This document shows, in pieces, positions 1 to 12,300 of a stretch of DNA of 56,328 bases. A program made the translations under genes and the position numbers. The notes under the pieces are model-generated. The model made no database searches. It was not told the DNA's origin and was given only the letters and a program-made list of their open reading frames with translations. Each line of letters starts with the position of its first letter. Position 1 is the first letter of the stretch. The stretch comes from Chloromonas sp. AAM2 (taxonomy: Eukaryota; Chlorophyta; Chlorophyceae; Chlamydomonadales; Chlamydomonadaceae): NCBI GenBank assembly GCA_004335635.1, contig QAXH01005478.1, forward strand, positions 6,890-63,217. Direction: 5' to 3'.

Positions 1-166
1 AACCGTGTTGCCAGTGATGACATTCGTACTTTGCACCCTGCTACCAGTGACCTTTTTTGGCTTAAAGATTGTCAGGCGCGTAATTCTTGGAGAGATATTG
101 TGTCTAGCTGCAGCACCGTGAATTGAACCATGAAAAGCCATGTTATGATGATGATGATGATGTGAC
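1..166 (+). mobile_element. 3' end of a non-LTR retrotransposon ORF with ATG-repeat tail
   Basis: Frame 1 is open from the window edge to a TGA at 124-126 and reads like the last 41 residues of a LINE reverse-transcriptase protein, with a W-L-K-D then SWRDIV pattern typical of the region after the RT domain. Bases 1-38 match 34643-34680 at about 36 of 38 positions, and that second copy carries recognisable upstream RT-end sequence, so both belong to one family. The stop is followed by about 18 bases and then six ATG units at 145-162, like the simple-repeat 3' tail of many non-LTR elements. It lies antisense within a TOR intron. The family assignment is an inference from short sequence. Confidence 0.6.
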
Positions 167-346
167 TTGGGTTCCTCAACACGCCTGCCTACCACAGCTG
201 CTATCCTGCCCCAGTGGCTATTTGGCCCATGTGCTAACCTCACTGTTTTACGCCTTCAATTGCGCGCTCATGCGTTGAAGGGTCACAACTTGCAGTGCCT
301 GAAACTCGGCTGTGTGTCAACTGCCCACCTAGATTGCATGACTCAC

Positions 347-3300
347 CTTGAGTGCCGGGTCGCTGCCCTCCACCTCCTGCACGTACTTGCGCATGTCCTC
401 CCATGCGCCCATGTGCCAGGCGGCATGCGCACTGATCATGGCCATCTCACGCCTGCGTGGAACAAGCAGAACAACTCGTAAAAAAACAGGACATCGCAGC
501 AGTCAGAAAACTGCCATCCGTGAAAAACAATGCACTTCAGAAAAATACTGCAGTGTACGAGAAACAATGAAGTGGAACATTCATAACCGACGCAACAAAT
601 CAGACAAATTGTCGCAGCACCACATAAAACAGGGCGAGCAGTGCGCAGGCCAGGAACAGCGCAATAGTAGGAAGCTCAGTCAAGCCTTCAAGCGTAATAA
701 GCGCACGTATTGTTGAACACATGATGTGCTCAGCAATTCACCACTCCTTCCAACCTACCTGGCCGGAGATCCCACCAAGGTCGCTGTGTGCAACTAACAA
801 CAAAGCTTGAACCGACAAAACTCCATAAGATCTAAAAGATTCATGTCAGCATATGCCCCGTCCTCTTTCCCTCACCACCTTGCCAGGGATCCCAGCGCCC
901 AACCAACGACCATGACTGACCAGACCCATGTCAGCACAGGCCCTCGCTCTTTTTTGTTGCACACGTGGACAGGAGGGCAGAGGGCACGCGTACGCCAGCT
1001 ACAGAGATGTGTGCCCATGTGGTATCGGATGCCCCATTCCCACCTCATGTGCGGTTCGCTCTTGTCCCATTCGACTGCACACAGCGCACTGAGCCGCTCC
1101 CATTCCGCCAGCGAGGCAAGGCAGCGCATCTTGCCCAGCAGGGCAGAGTACCAGTCGCTGGTGCGCTTGCTGTGCTTGAGCTCGTGGCGGCCCTCGCCAG
1201 GACCCGCGCGCCGCAACCTGGCCACACAGAGGCATGCAACAGGCAAGGCATAGTCAGGCACAAGCTAAGGCGTCATACGTTGTGCGCCACACAAGACACA
1301 CACGCCAGTCACGTAACTGAAGGCCTGTCAACGCACAGCTCAAAAGCAAACCAACGCAACCACTACCCAGCCGTGCGCCCAGCTGCAACATATATGCGCA
1401 TTTGCCAAGTCACTGACTTCCCAGTTGAGGTCGACCACATCTCACCTCGCAACATATCTCATATGCCACTATCCCACATTGGCATGGTTCACAACATGTA
1501 CACCTCTGTTCACGTTCAATTGCGCCCCCACCCACCTCTTGTCACAGGTGTCCAATGTCTCGTCCCAGCGACCATCCGTTCAATCCCGTACATGACACAC
1601 ACCTCCACCCAAAGTCACATTGTGATGCATGATACCTGTGTGTCTTCAAAGCCACTGACCTTTTCTCGTATGCGTCCAGCGCCTCGTCCCAGCGACACAG
1701 CTTCTCATACCAGGACTCCTTGAGCTCCATGTGCAAATGTTTCTGGAACACAGCAACAGTTAAGAAGTGCGTTGGTGTGTTTCTACATCTGCTCTTCACG
1801 CTGCAGGATGTACATGGAAGGGCACAAGGCATCTAAGAAGACCCAGTACTGAGAAGGGACCAATGCTGACAAGTAATCAATGCTGAATGGCCTGATGCTG
1901 GGAGGGTTCTCACACTGCACGTACAGCAATGTGATGAACAATGTCGTAATAACATGTTGATCGTTGCAGTATGCACATTGCATGCACTGCCTCAACAGCA
2001 AGCCCCACCTGTGCGTAAGTGAGCACCCCCACTGCCGCCTCGGGCTGCCTGAGCTGGTTGTTGATGTGAATGAGCGCCTCAATGGCGGTCTGGGGAGACG
2101 TCTGGAACTCCATCTCCTGCGCAAGTGCGAGCACAAGCACCATTGTCACAGTCACAACCCCAAAAGCAACACACGGTGCAGTGCAAGCGCTGCCTCGCAA
2201 AGTGTGGTTGCCATCTGAACGTCCTTAACTTGTATTCTGCTACGTTGTTGCACCCTTCTTGCCACCAAAGTCTTCTGCCACAATACTCCTACATCCCCAA
2301 TCCTATATCCGCAACACCCATAGGGATCACTCCTCACAGCTGCATCCCTCTGCCTGTCACCCAAGCAACAGGTAGTGCACCAGGCAAAAGTAGAAACATG
2401 CCGCCTAAGCCTACACCTCACACCTTGTAATGCAGTGCCTTGGCAAACGCATGGCACTTCTCCGCCAGTGCGCCCAGTGTGCGCGTGTCCAGGGGCAAAC
2501 GCTTGTCATCGTGCTCCATGAACTCAGCCAGGTTGAGCAGACTGGTCACAATCTCAGGGGGGATGGTGGGTGAGGCAAGAGCGGCCTCCAGACTGCGATA
2601 CAAAGTAACGGCAACCACACATGACGCATGGATACAGTGGAAGTTTGAAATGCAGTAGGTTGGTTTCAACTCAGCCAGCTTTCCCATACTAGTGGCAAAA
2701 CAACACCAGGTCCGACTGCATGGATACAGAGCAGCATGCTTTTGCACATCGCATAGTGGGGGCAACAATACATGACGTTCAGTGCTGCAGTGCATTGCTT
2801 TTTATTCTTACATGGCCATGGACGGTGTAAGTCGTAATACCCAGCTTTCACACCGAAGTTGGGCTTGATTTGAGCACAACCATGACAGCACGTGTTGTGC
2901 ACAACGCCCGCATTGATAAACCTTGGAGAGTGCCTGCATCCCAACACACTCTCACGGCCTACCTGCGCACGAGCTGCTCCTGTTGTGGGGATGCAAGGGA
3001 CGCCCAGCACGACACAAAGCCCGCTGCAAACAGCTCACGCGCCGTGCCGGGATGCACCTGTGCCAGGGAAGGAGCATCAGCAGCCAACTTAACACTTGGC
3101 CAACCAACCATCACGCATCAGCAGCCAACTTAACACAACCAAGCACGCGCGTACACACACACCCGCTCTAACATCGGCTGCCTAGGTGCCAGGATGCACC
3201 TGCCACAGAATAGTCTCTGTCCCTTGCATCTTGAATCCAAACCTTTGCAGCACCCATCCCTTGTATAGCCTTGCCCTGCTCAACTGCCTCTCCCTGGCCT

Positions 3301-6300
3301 TCCTCTTGCCTCCCCTTAGCATCAGTCCCTCATTCCCCACCTGTGCTAGTTTGTAGCACTCCCGGAGCGCTGCCGAGGGTGACTGGCGCAGCAGCTCCAC
3401 GCTGAAGTTCCGCATCCACTCAGCCCTGGACCACACGCGTGCAGGCGCTTGGGCACATGGGCACTTGTCAGAGCCATAAATGTGCACATGCATTTCTGTG
3501 ATGTGACAACCTGAGTGAACCGAACGCCATGACCACCGGTCCTCCGCTCCCTATCTCCGTGTCTATCTCCGTTCCCTATCCGTCCGCTGATCAAGTCCGG
3601 ACACTACTGGACCTGTCGCCCCAGCCTAAGCTACACGCTTTCAAGAGAAATGGCCTGTCATTACTGCCTACGACCCTTGCATGCCTCACCAGTCCTCCTT
3701 GGTTACCCTCTGGCTGCTCTCCCACGCCCGTGCCAGCTGCGGCTCGTTGATGGCCAGCTTGGTCTGCGTCGAGGACTCGGGCACGGGCCGGGGCGGGGGC
3801 GGAGCGTTCTCGGCCAAGAGAAGGTCGATTTCGGCCGCCCACGCACTGCAGAAGAACGGGGTCAAGGTAAGTTTATGGTCAAGTAACAAGCGAGAGGGAG
3901 AGAAGAAAAGGCTGAAGGAGTGAACCACGAACAAGCAGCGGACAACAGACACTTTGCCTTCATCAATAGCTGCGTACGTGAACAACACATGCCCTCTGGT
4001 CCCGCTGCCTTGATCTAACGTCCCAACCCTGATCATGAGTGAATAAGATGAGACTTGGGATGCACGCACCTCACTCTTTGGAGCTTTTCAGCGACTAGTT
4101 GACCTCGAAACTCTGTTGGATTGCTGCGGAAATGGCCTGGGAACAGACCATGAAACACGGATGGCCCCCCTGTGGCCTGAGCCTTACTCGACCATGTGCC
4201 TGTGGCTCTTACCTGGTGGCTTCCCAGTCCTCGGCCTCACTCATACATGGCGGCTGGGAGGACTGGCAGATGTTGGCCAACCGCTCAAACCACTCATGCT
4301 GCATACGGTTGCGCTGAACGGCCTGCACCACAGAGAGAGACAACGGGCATACAAAGGACGTCTAAAGCAAGGACGGCATCACAGAAGGACGCCAGGCAGG
4401 TCTTGGGATGCGCCTGCCAATTCATGCGTCACCACATAGACATGGCAGCCAAGTGCATGTATCAACAGTGTTTGCTTGTTGTTGCCAAAGATACATGCAC
4501 GACCAGGTACGGCAGATAAATGCCGTTACAGCACATGAAAAACAGCACTGCAATTCTTGTTTGTTGTTTTTCTTACACTGTATATGGTGTGGTTTCACAC
4601 TACTGCGAATGCGAGCAATAGCGTTGCCACATGCACCACAGTGGCATCCCACCCACCTTTCAATGTTCCATCCTAAACCGACACCCACCCACGATTATTC
4701 CACTCTTTCTTCCACTTCTTATTGCACTTCTTTCTTCCACTCCTTATCCCACATCTTTTTCCACTCTCGAGGCCTGGAAGATGTGATCACGTGATACTAG
4801 GCCAGCAGTCCCACACACACGCACACGCACCTTGCGCACCACCGGCACGAACATCTGGAAGTCCGGTCCCAGGAGCACCGCGGCAGCGCATATCGCGTCC
4901 AGGGCGTCCTTGCGAACATCCTCCTGGGTGCCGTCAACGGCCTGGGGCAAAGGCAAGGGGCACATTGCTGAGTGCAGTAGGGCCGAGGGAACAAGGCTAG
5001 CAACATAGAGTAACATCAGCTTCCAACCAGCTAGACATATGCCCGACACCAAGCGGGATGAGAAGGAGCTGCAGCATGCTGATCTAGTGGCGACCCTCAC
5101 AAAGCTAGGCCTCTCTGTTGAATTCACCAAGCAGACCCACTGCATTCCGCTAGGCCACGGCGGGTCAGTGTACACTGCCTTGGGAACCCTCCTGACGGGC
5201 ATGGGCATCACTGAGAGCCAGGTGAAAACCCTCACAGGCAAGTTAGTGCGCAATGCAGCGGTGCTTGCACACTTGATTATGGCGACAAGGAGGCAATTGG
5301 AGCAAGAGAGGAGTGGTACCAGGGCATCCCAGTGGGCCGGGCAGTACAGAGATGGCAAGAGAAAGAGGGAAGGGGGGTAGGGAAAACCAACTTTTTTTGT
5401 TGCATGGGGGTTGGGCTTAACCACCCGGCCTCCTTACTTGCGCCGACCGGCGTCCCCTTTCTTTCTGTCTCCCTCCTATTTTAGCTCACGTCCTGCGCAT
5501 CACTTCTTCACTTCTTTCTTTCGTGCCGGACATGCATGCGAGGTACAGAGACAGTGCAGACCGTCCTTCAAGACTGCTGTGCTTCAGTGCAACCACACTG
5601 CTGGGAGTCTTTGTTGACATTGTTTGTTAACATATAGTGGGACTACTTATTGACATGTTGGGTCGTTTGTGCATGGTCAAGAGTCCAATCCTGACCCTTC
5701 GTTGTGCTTGCTTGAGCTTGCTACTGAGGGCGTGAAATTTATTGAGGTTTGTAATGCCCTTCCACTACCGTGGAAAAACGCTCCGTATGTGTAGTGCTGC
5801 ACATACATACTGTTCCGCACCTTGATAAGTGGGTGCAGTACTGCAGAGGCGTAGCCTGACATCTGCATGCGGGGCAGCAGCTTGCGCAAGGACCTGCAAG
5901 CACAACAGACAGACAACAATGCCCCTGTTGCTGTGGGTGTGGGAGCAGGCGAGGTTCACCCCCAAAGCTCACAAGTGTACCAAGTACCGTGAAAGCTTCA
6001 AACAATGATGCAAAGGTATACGACTCTGCTGTGGGAAAATCATGCAGGGAAACCCAAGTTTTGAAAGCTCAACGCACTTTGTGGAAACGGTTTCCCGAGA
6101 CACAAAACCATAGAACCTGACCATATCATGGAACTCCAAGCTAAGCGGATACAGAGATCCGAACTCCCGCACCCCTTACCGTATGGCTTGCTTCCTTGGG
6201 TCTTCCTTTCCCTGCGCGTCCCTCAGCTGGGCGTTGCTTATGAGCCGTGTGAGCGCGGGCAGCAGCAGGTGCATGTGCTCCTCGGCCGCGGCGCCCAGGG

Positions 6301-9300
6301 CCTCGAGGGCCGACAGCGCAGCAGACATGTTCACAAACTCCTGCAGGGCCCCAGAAGACACCACCAAGTAACAACAAAGATGACACAACACAACACAACA
6401 CAACACAGAGTGACTGGCAGAGTGACACTTGATTGCATGATAGACTACACAGGACACGACAAAATTGGGTATCATGACACAACACAACGCAGAAGCTCTG
6501 ATAAATCACAGGATAAATCACACAACAAACAAGGTAGTGTGACCCAAACATAAGGTGTAGTTTGCAAAGGTTGAGTTGAGGTGCATTGGAACACAAACAT
6601 AGGCACTCGTGGCGGTTAACAGAGCCTCCCTCTCTGGCCCCCGCCTGTGCCCCAAACTCCACCCACGCCTCACATTGTTCCTCTCCGCCTCTGCAATGAT
6701 CGCCACAAACTTTGGCAGCAGTTCCGGCACGTATGCCCTGATGTCGTCCCTAAGGTGGTAGCTGAGCTCCTTGAGCAGCCTGAGGCAGTCAGCCTGGGCC
6801 GTGTACCAGTGCGCGTGGACCAGGGCTAACAGCTCGGGGAGAAACCGACGCATGTGCTGACGCACGTGCTGCACAAGGATGGTCAGCTCGCTCAAGAGCT
6901 GCGTGCATGCCAGGCAGAGCAATCGCGTGTTTGTGGTGCAAGCATGGCTCCATGTGTAAGACATCTTTGATGTGTGTGTCAGGGGTAATGGGATGGCATG
7001 GGGCGCAAGTACATGCACAGGTCCCCATGCAGGGTATGGGGCGGTGCAAGTACAGGTAGTGTCAAACATACGAGGGGCACAGGTACAGGTGCGTATCTGG
7101 TGTAGTGGCGCAAGCGATGGGCCCAATCACATCACCAACTGCACCAACCATGTTTATGAGCAGTGCCAGCAACACGGAAAAGTGCAGGATACTCAGGTTA
7201 ACGTCATGGAAATGCCTCAATTGCAATCAGCCATGCATGTATGTGAGCCGTGCCCGAGACGTCACACAGACCCAGCACACGTCACACTGGGATGCCTGTC
7301 ATGGTCATGTCTCCACGGCACCCTCCTCACCAGGTTTTTGAGGTCCCCTTCCGCGCCACTCATGGAAAACAGGACAGGGAGCACCTGCACGCATCAAGGC
7401 ATGGCGTGCTCATGAAGCAGTGATCATCAAACACATGCAGACATTGTGCTGCCATGGTCCTTGGCCTGCTCAGCACATGCCCGCCACTTGCATTGGGCTG
7501 CCCTTTAACAAAATCAATCTCTTTGTGACATACAAATGGGACACGAAGCCTTTCATGCTGCCGTTCCCATGCTGCAGCGCACATGCATGACCCATGCACA
7601 CCTCAGGGGCAAGTTCCTCACTGCCTTGACCACCAGTCCGCTGAGTATGTAAGCACATCCATTCACAACATGATCCCTCAGTCTCGGTGCATGCTGCCAC
7701 ATGCGCTTGTTGAAGGTGGTATGAATGGCTGCGCTTTACCTTTGGCAGGTATCCCACTGCGTTGACACCCAGTCCCCTAAGGATGCTGCACAGCGACGAA
7801 ACAATGGCACTCTGCTGGCTGGCCAGCGCAGGGTCGCGCAGCGCGCGCACGAGCGCATTGAGCGCAACGGTCGGGTAGTAGTCCTGCATGGAGGCGACGT
7901 GTGAAAGAGCATGACAAGTCATCTTCTGCCGTTGGTATGGGCATCGCTTGAACAATCAGTTGCAACCATGCGCTGTTCCTTCAGACTTGATCTCAGGATT
8001 AGTACGGTACTCACGTCTGAGCTCGTGACCATGCCGTTTGCGGGCAGCAGCTCTGTGGTGGCTGCGCCACCCAGTATGTCGTCACCACCATTCAAAGTCA
8101 GTCCTGAACCAGGGCAGGCCACAGGGCGGCACACAGTCACCACACACATCACCGTCTCATGACCACCGTCTCGGCGTACAAGCAGACAAAGCGCACACGC
8201 AGTGGCTGCCCGGCTTGATCATGACCTGCTATGCTGCCAGTCTGTCAGGGCTTCACCGCACTGGATTGAGCTTCATTTGTTTGAGAGTGGCAGCACACAT
8301 CCCTTACGCGAATTGCGCAAGCTACAACAACAGCAACGTCATGGCGGAAGGTGTGCCAAACAGGTGATGCACCCTCAGGGAGTGTACTCTAGGATAGGTC
8401 AGTTGGCATGCAAGAAACTTGCCCAGCAACGTACACGCCAGACCCTCATCCCATCACCACCTCACCTCCTTCGCCCGCCTCGCCGCCCCCTCCCACGGCC
8501 CCTCCGCCCCCCGGCCCGCCATGCCTCAGCGGCCGGACCCCCTCCTTCTCCAGCTTGCCCTCGCCGGAGAGGGAGGCCTGGTTGGTCTTGTGCGCGTGCG
8601 GGTCAAGCGCACCGACGATGCCCAGCACCTGCGTACAACACATGGTCCATGGTTGTGCTCACAGACTCACAACATGCATGATTTGGACATGGACCGCATG
8701 CATCCACAGTTGAAGAGCTACATAGTGACTCTTGCCAACACAGCACTTTTCTCACAACATTCTGGTCTGCATTTGGTCAGTTGCATCCAAAGCATCGGTT
8801 GTCAGGACAATTGTTACGGCAAATTCACAGATCGGATTCATGCAGACAGAGCAAATTGTGTGCAGAAGGGCTAAATATGTAATCCGTTCGATGTGCAGTG
8901 AAAGCCGAGCGTTCCTCCGGGTGGCACATGCCCAGCAGCACCTGGGTCCCGCCCACATCCCATCGGACCATATGCACATGGCAGTGCCATCAGATGCTGC
9001 CATGACAACGCCAGAGCCTGCCCCGCCCCTGCCGCCTCGACCGCATGCTTGGCAGTGGCAAATGCCAATCAAATGCCAAGCAGCACACGGGTGAGTCCAA
9101 CATGACAGTGCCAACAGAGCCTGCCCCTGACACATCATTTTGCAATCTGAGGCTGGGTGTCCCTCAAGACGGCAGAGTGAGCAGCATATGGAAGTTCCAG
9201 CGGATGCCGCAGTGGCAATGTCAGTACGTCCTCTGCCCCTGCCAACTCAATCGCCCTGTCCTCACCCTCATGATCGGCAGTCTTTCCTCGTTGCTCCCCT

Positions 9301-12300
9301 CGTGCAGCATGCGCAGCAGCAGCGCCAGCAGCTGCGGGAAGTCGCCGTACGGCTGCATCACGCTGCCGGTGCTCTCAACAATCTGCAGAAAACGAACACA
9401 CGGGGTCTTGGCATCAGGCCTGTAAAGAAGGTGCTGAGAGCACCAGGCAGACTTCATACTTGGTGCTGTCCCCACCATGTCCAGTAAGGAAGTGCGTGCA
9501 ACCAGCAAACAACCGTCCATCAGACAACAATCAAAATGCTGTGTGTCAGGCGGTCGAAACTGACTCTGCGTCAAGCATATAAAGAAGCTAAACGATCAGA
9601 TTGCAGCCTTTGGCTGCTGGTGCTGCTTAGAAGCGGTACTTCCAGCCACTCACGTGCCCCAGAGCCACCACTGCCGCTGCCCTCTTGCTGTGGTTGGTGC
9701 TGTCCTGGATGGCCTCAATCACCAGCGGCAGCACCTGCGAGACACCACACGAAGGCATGCACATACACGTCCGTACAGGGGCCATGCTGAGCAGCATGGT
9801 GATTAACAGGTCAGAAGGCAACCTACGTGCACATGGCACATGGCGCATACAGGGCCATGCATTAATACTGGAACACACTTACGACAATGAGAGCGACTGC
9901 TCAGCAACATGGGAACCAACAGGTCACAAAGCATCAAGGCATCAAGGCAACAACCATGGGCGGAGTGTGCAAAGCTGGCAGTGCCACAGTGTGCACAGTG
10001 TTCTGGAAACTCTTCAATCCCATGACGAGCAAGTGCAGTGTTGCATCATGAGATGATCGTCACTTCGGCATGCTTCATCAGTGACACCACAATCAGTGTT
10101 GTTCTCCCTTACCTCGTTTGAGTAGGGTCTGAAGGCCACCCCGCTGACCAGCGCCAGGTGCCCGATGGTGGACAGGACTGTGCGCGCAACGCCCTCCTCA
10201 CTGCAGGGTGTTGGGCAACATTCATTCTAGCCAATGTGCATGTTGTAATTTGGCATCTGACACATGGTATGGTGCTATGCATGGTGCCAGGTCTGTGAGC
10301 AAACAGCAAGCCTTGATGAGTGCGTTAGAGTGAGGCTGAGCGCAGTGTTGCACACCAACATGCACAGAAATCAAGCCGTTGGTTCGAGCCAGGAACATGC
10401 GCTATGTAGGTCCAGTCAAGCAGCATGTGCTCGGTGAACACAGCCAGAAGCAGAGCTGTTGGGTCGAGCCAGGCAGCACGTGCTGCGGCGCAGCCAAGCT
10501 GAGGCCAGGCAGGCATGACCAGCTCAGCCTCGCTGTTTGCTGTGCCCTGCCTACCTTCCCGCTGTCTGGTCGCCCCTCTGTGACGCCTTCTGTGGTGCTG
10601 AGTTCTTCGCGCGATCGTCCTGTGTGACAAGTAACAAATGATTAAATCACGATTGAATAACATCACGTCAAACACTGCAAGGTCAAAACAGACAGCAGCA
10701 GCTAGGACTGAACTGGGCTGCATCGGGCTGAGCAGTTCCTGGCGCGCTGCCTTCCACACCTCACTCCCGCCATAACTGCAACCCCATTCTTTGCAATGCA
10801 GTGAGTCCTATTCTAACCTCGCCCTATCCTGCTACCTGCAACCTTACCATCCCACCCAGTTCCCCCCCACTCCACCCGCCCTAGATTGTTGCCTGACCTT
10901 CACATGCTGTGTCATGCTGCCCGTGTTCTGCATGGTATTGCCCGACAGGCCGCCCACGGCCGGAGCGATGGGCGATGCCATCATCATGCCCAGCACGTTC
11001 CCGCCCGCCCCCGGGACCAGCGAGCGCAGCTTGGCCACCAAGGCCTTCTGGATGGGCGACACGTAGGGCAGGATCAACCGGGGAACGCTCTCGATCAACG
11101 CCTCGAGCAGGTAGGCAGCGTCTGCAGCGGCGGGATCAGGAACAACCGACAGCATGTTGTGATAGCGTTGGGACAACTAGCCAGATTAGAAGAGAGCGAC
11201 TGACAGTGTAGACCGGCTGTAATCACGACCAAGTGCATTGTGCCTGTGCAAATGTACCAGGCCATGTGGCCGAGTTGAACATGGGCGACCAACAATGTGT
11301 TTAAGCACTGGACCATGTGCATTGAGCAGTCAATGGACACATCAGGCAGCATCTGCATCGGCATGGCATCGGCAACAACCAACAACACGCTGCGAGTGCG
11401 ATTGGACAGCTGACCCGGGTACAGAGGTGAGTGCCGAATCTGGCATGTGCAGTCAAGCAAGCAAGACATCTCGTTGAACATAGGTTGTTGGAGCACTCAG
11501 GCAGTTTCCGTGTACTTGCCAACTTCTTCTCCATGTTTTGGTTGCGTTATTGAGATGTGGTGGTTCCATCCTGTAGCGTGGAAAAGTGCTCCCGATGTGG
11601 AACCGCACACATGGCAGCTGGCGTGTCCAGACAGAGGGCACAACGGCATACTGGCCTACCTTCCCTTAGCTTGCTGTCCGGTGAGTGCTCCATGTCAGTG
11701 AGCAGCTGCAGCAGGTGGCGCCGCATGGCGGGGTTCACGTAGGCGGGGTTGCGCACGGCCAGCCGGCCAACCTGGACACACAAACGAATCAGCAATCATG
11801 TCAGCATGTGAGCAGAATCAGCCCCTTTGCATCATTGAGCTCCAACCAATGCGATCCAAGCACTGCATAACATCCGGTACCACAAGTCCGGTACCACAAG
11901 ACAGCTGACACAGGCTTTCACAGGCAGGCAAAACACATGCACATGTAGTGGACACGCTGAAACCATGTTCAACGACGCAACTGGCGATAGCAGTGGTGAG
12001 TGTGCCACTTGTTCAACACACCACCATACGTGTGACCACCAAGCCGAACGCACCAGTCGGATGGCCAGCTCCCGAATGACGCACGCCTGATCGTTGAGTG
12101 TGATGAATAGAGACCTCAGCATGTCAGCCTGCACAGCACATGCGGGACATGATGGTCAATAAAGGGCTGCTTCTGCTTGATACCTCTTGCAAGTTTTGGT
12201 CGGCCAACCTTTACTGATGCCATGAACAGCAAGCAACTTGGTGCACAAGTCTTTGAAATCTGCAAATGCGATATGGTCTTCATGCTGTCATGGATGCTCA

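Noticed and set aside
965..1723. Plus-strand open frame of 252 codons
   Set aside because: It is antisense to two TOR exons (1217-1044 and 1742-1660) and shows no motif.
10375..10475. GGTTCGAGCC-like motifs suggesting a tRNA or SINE
   Set aside because: Two loosely similar short motifs with no flanking structure.
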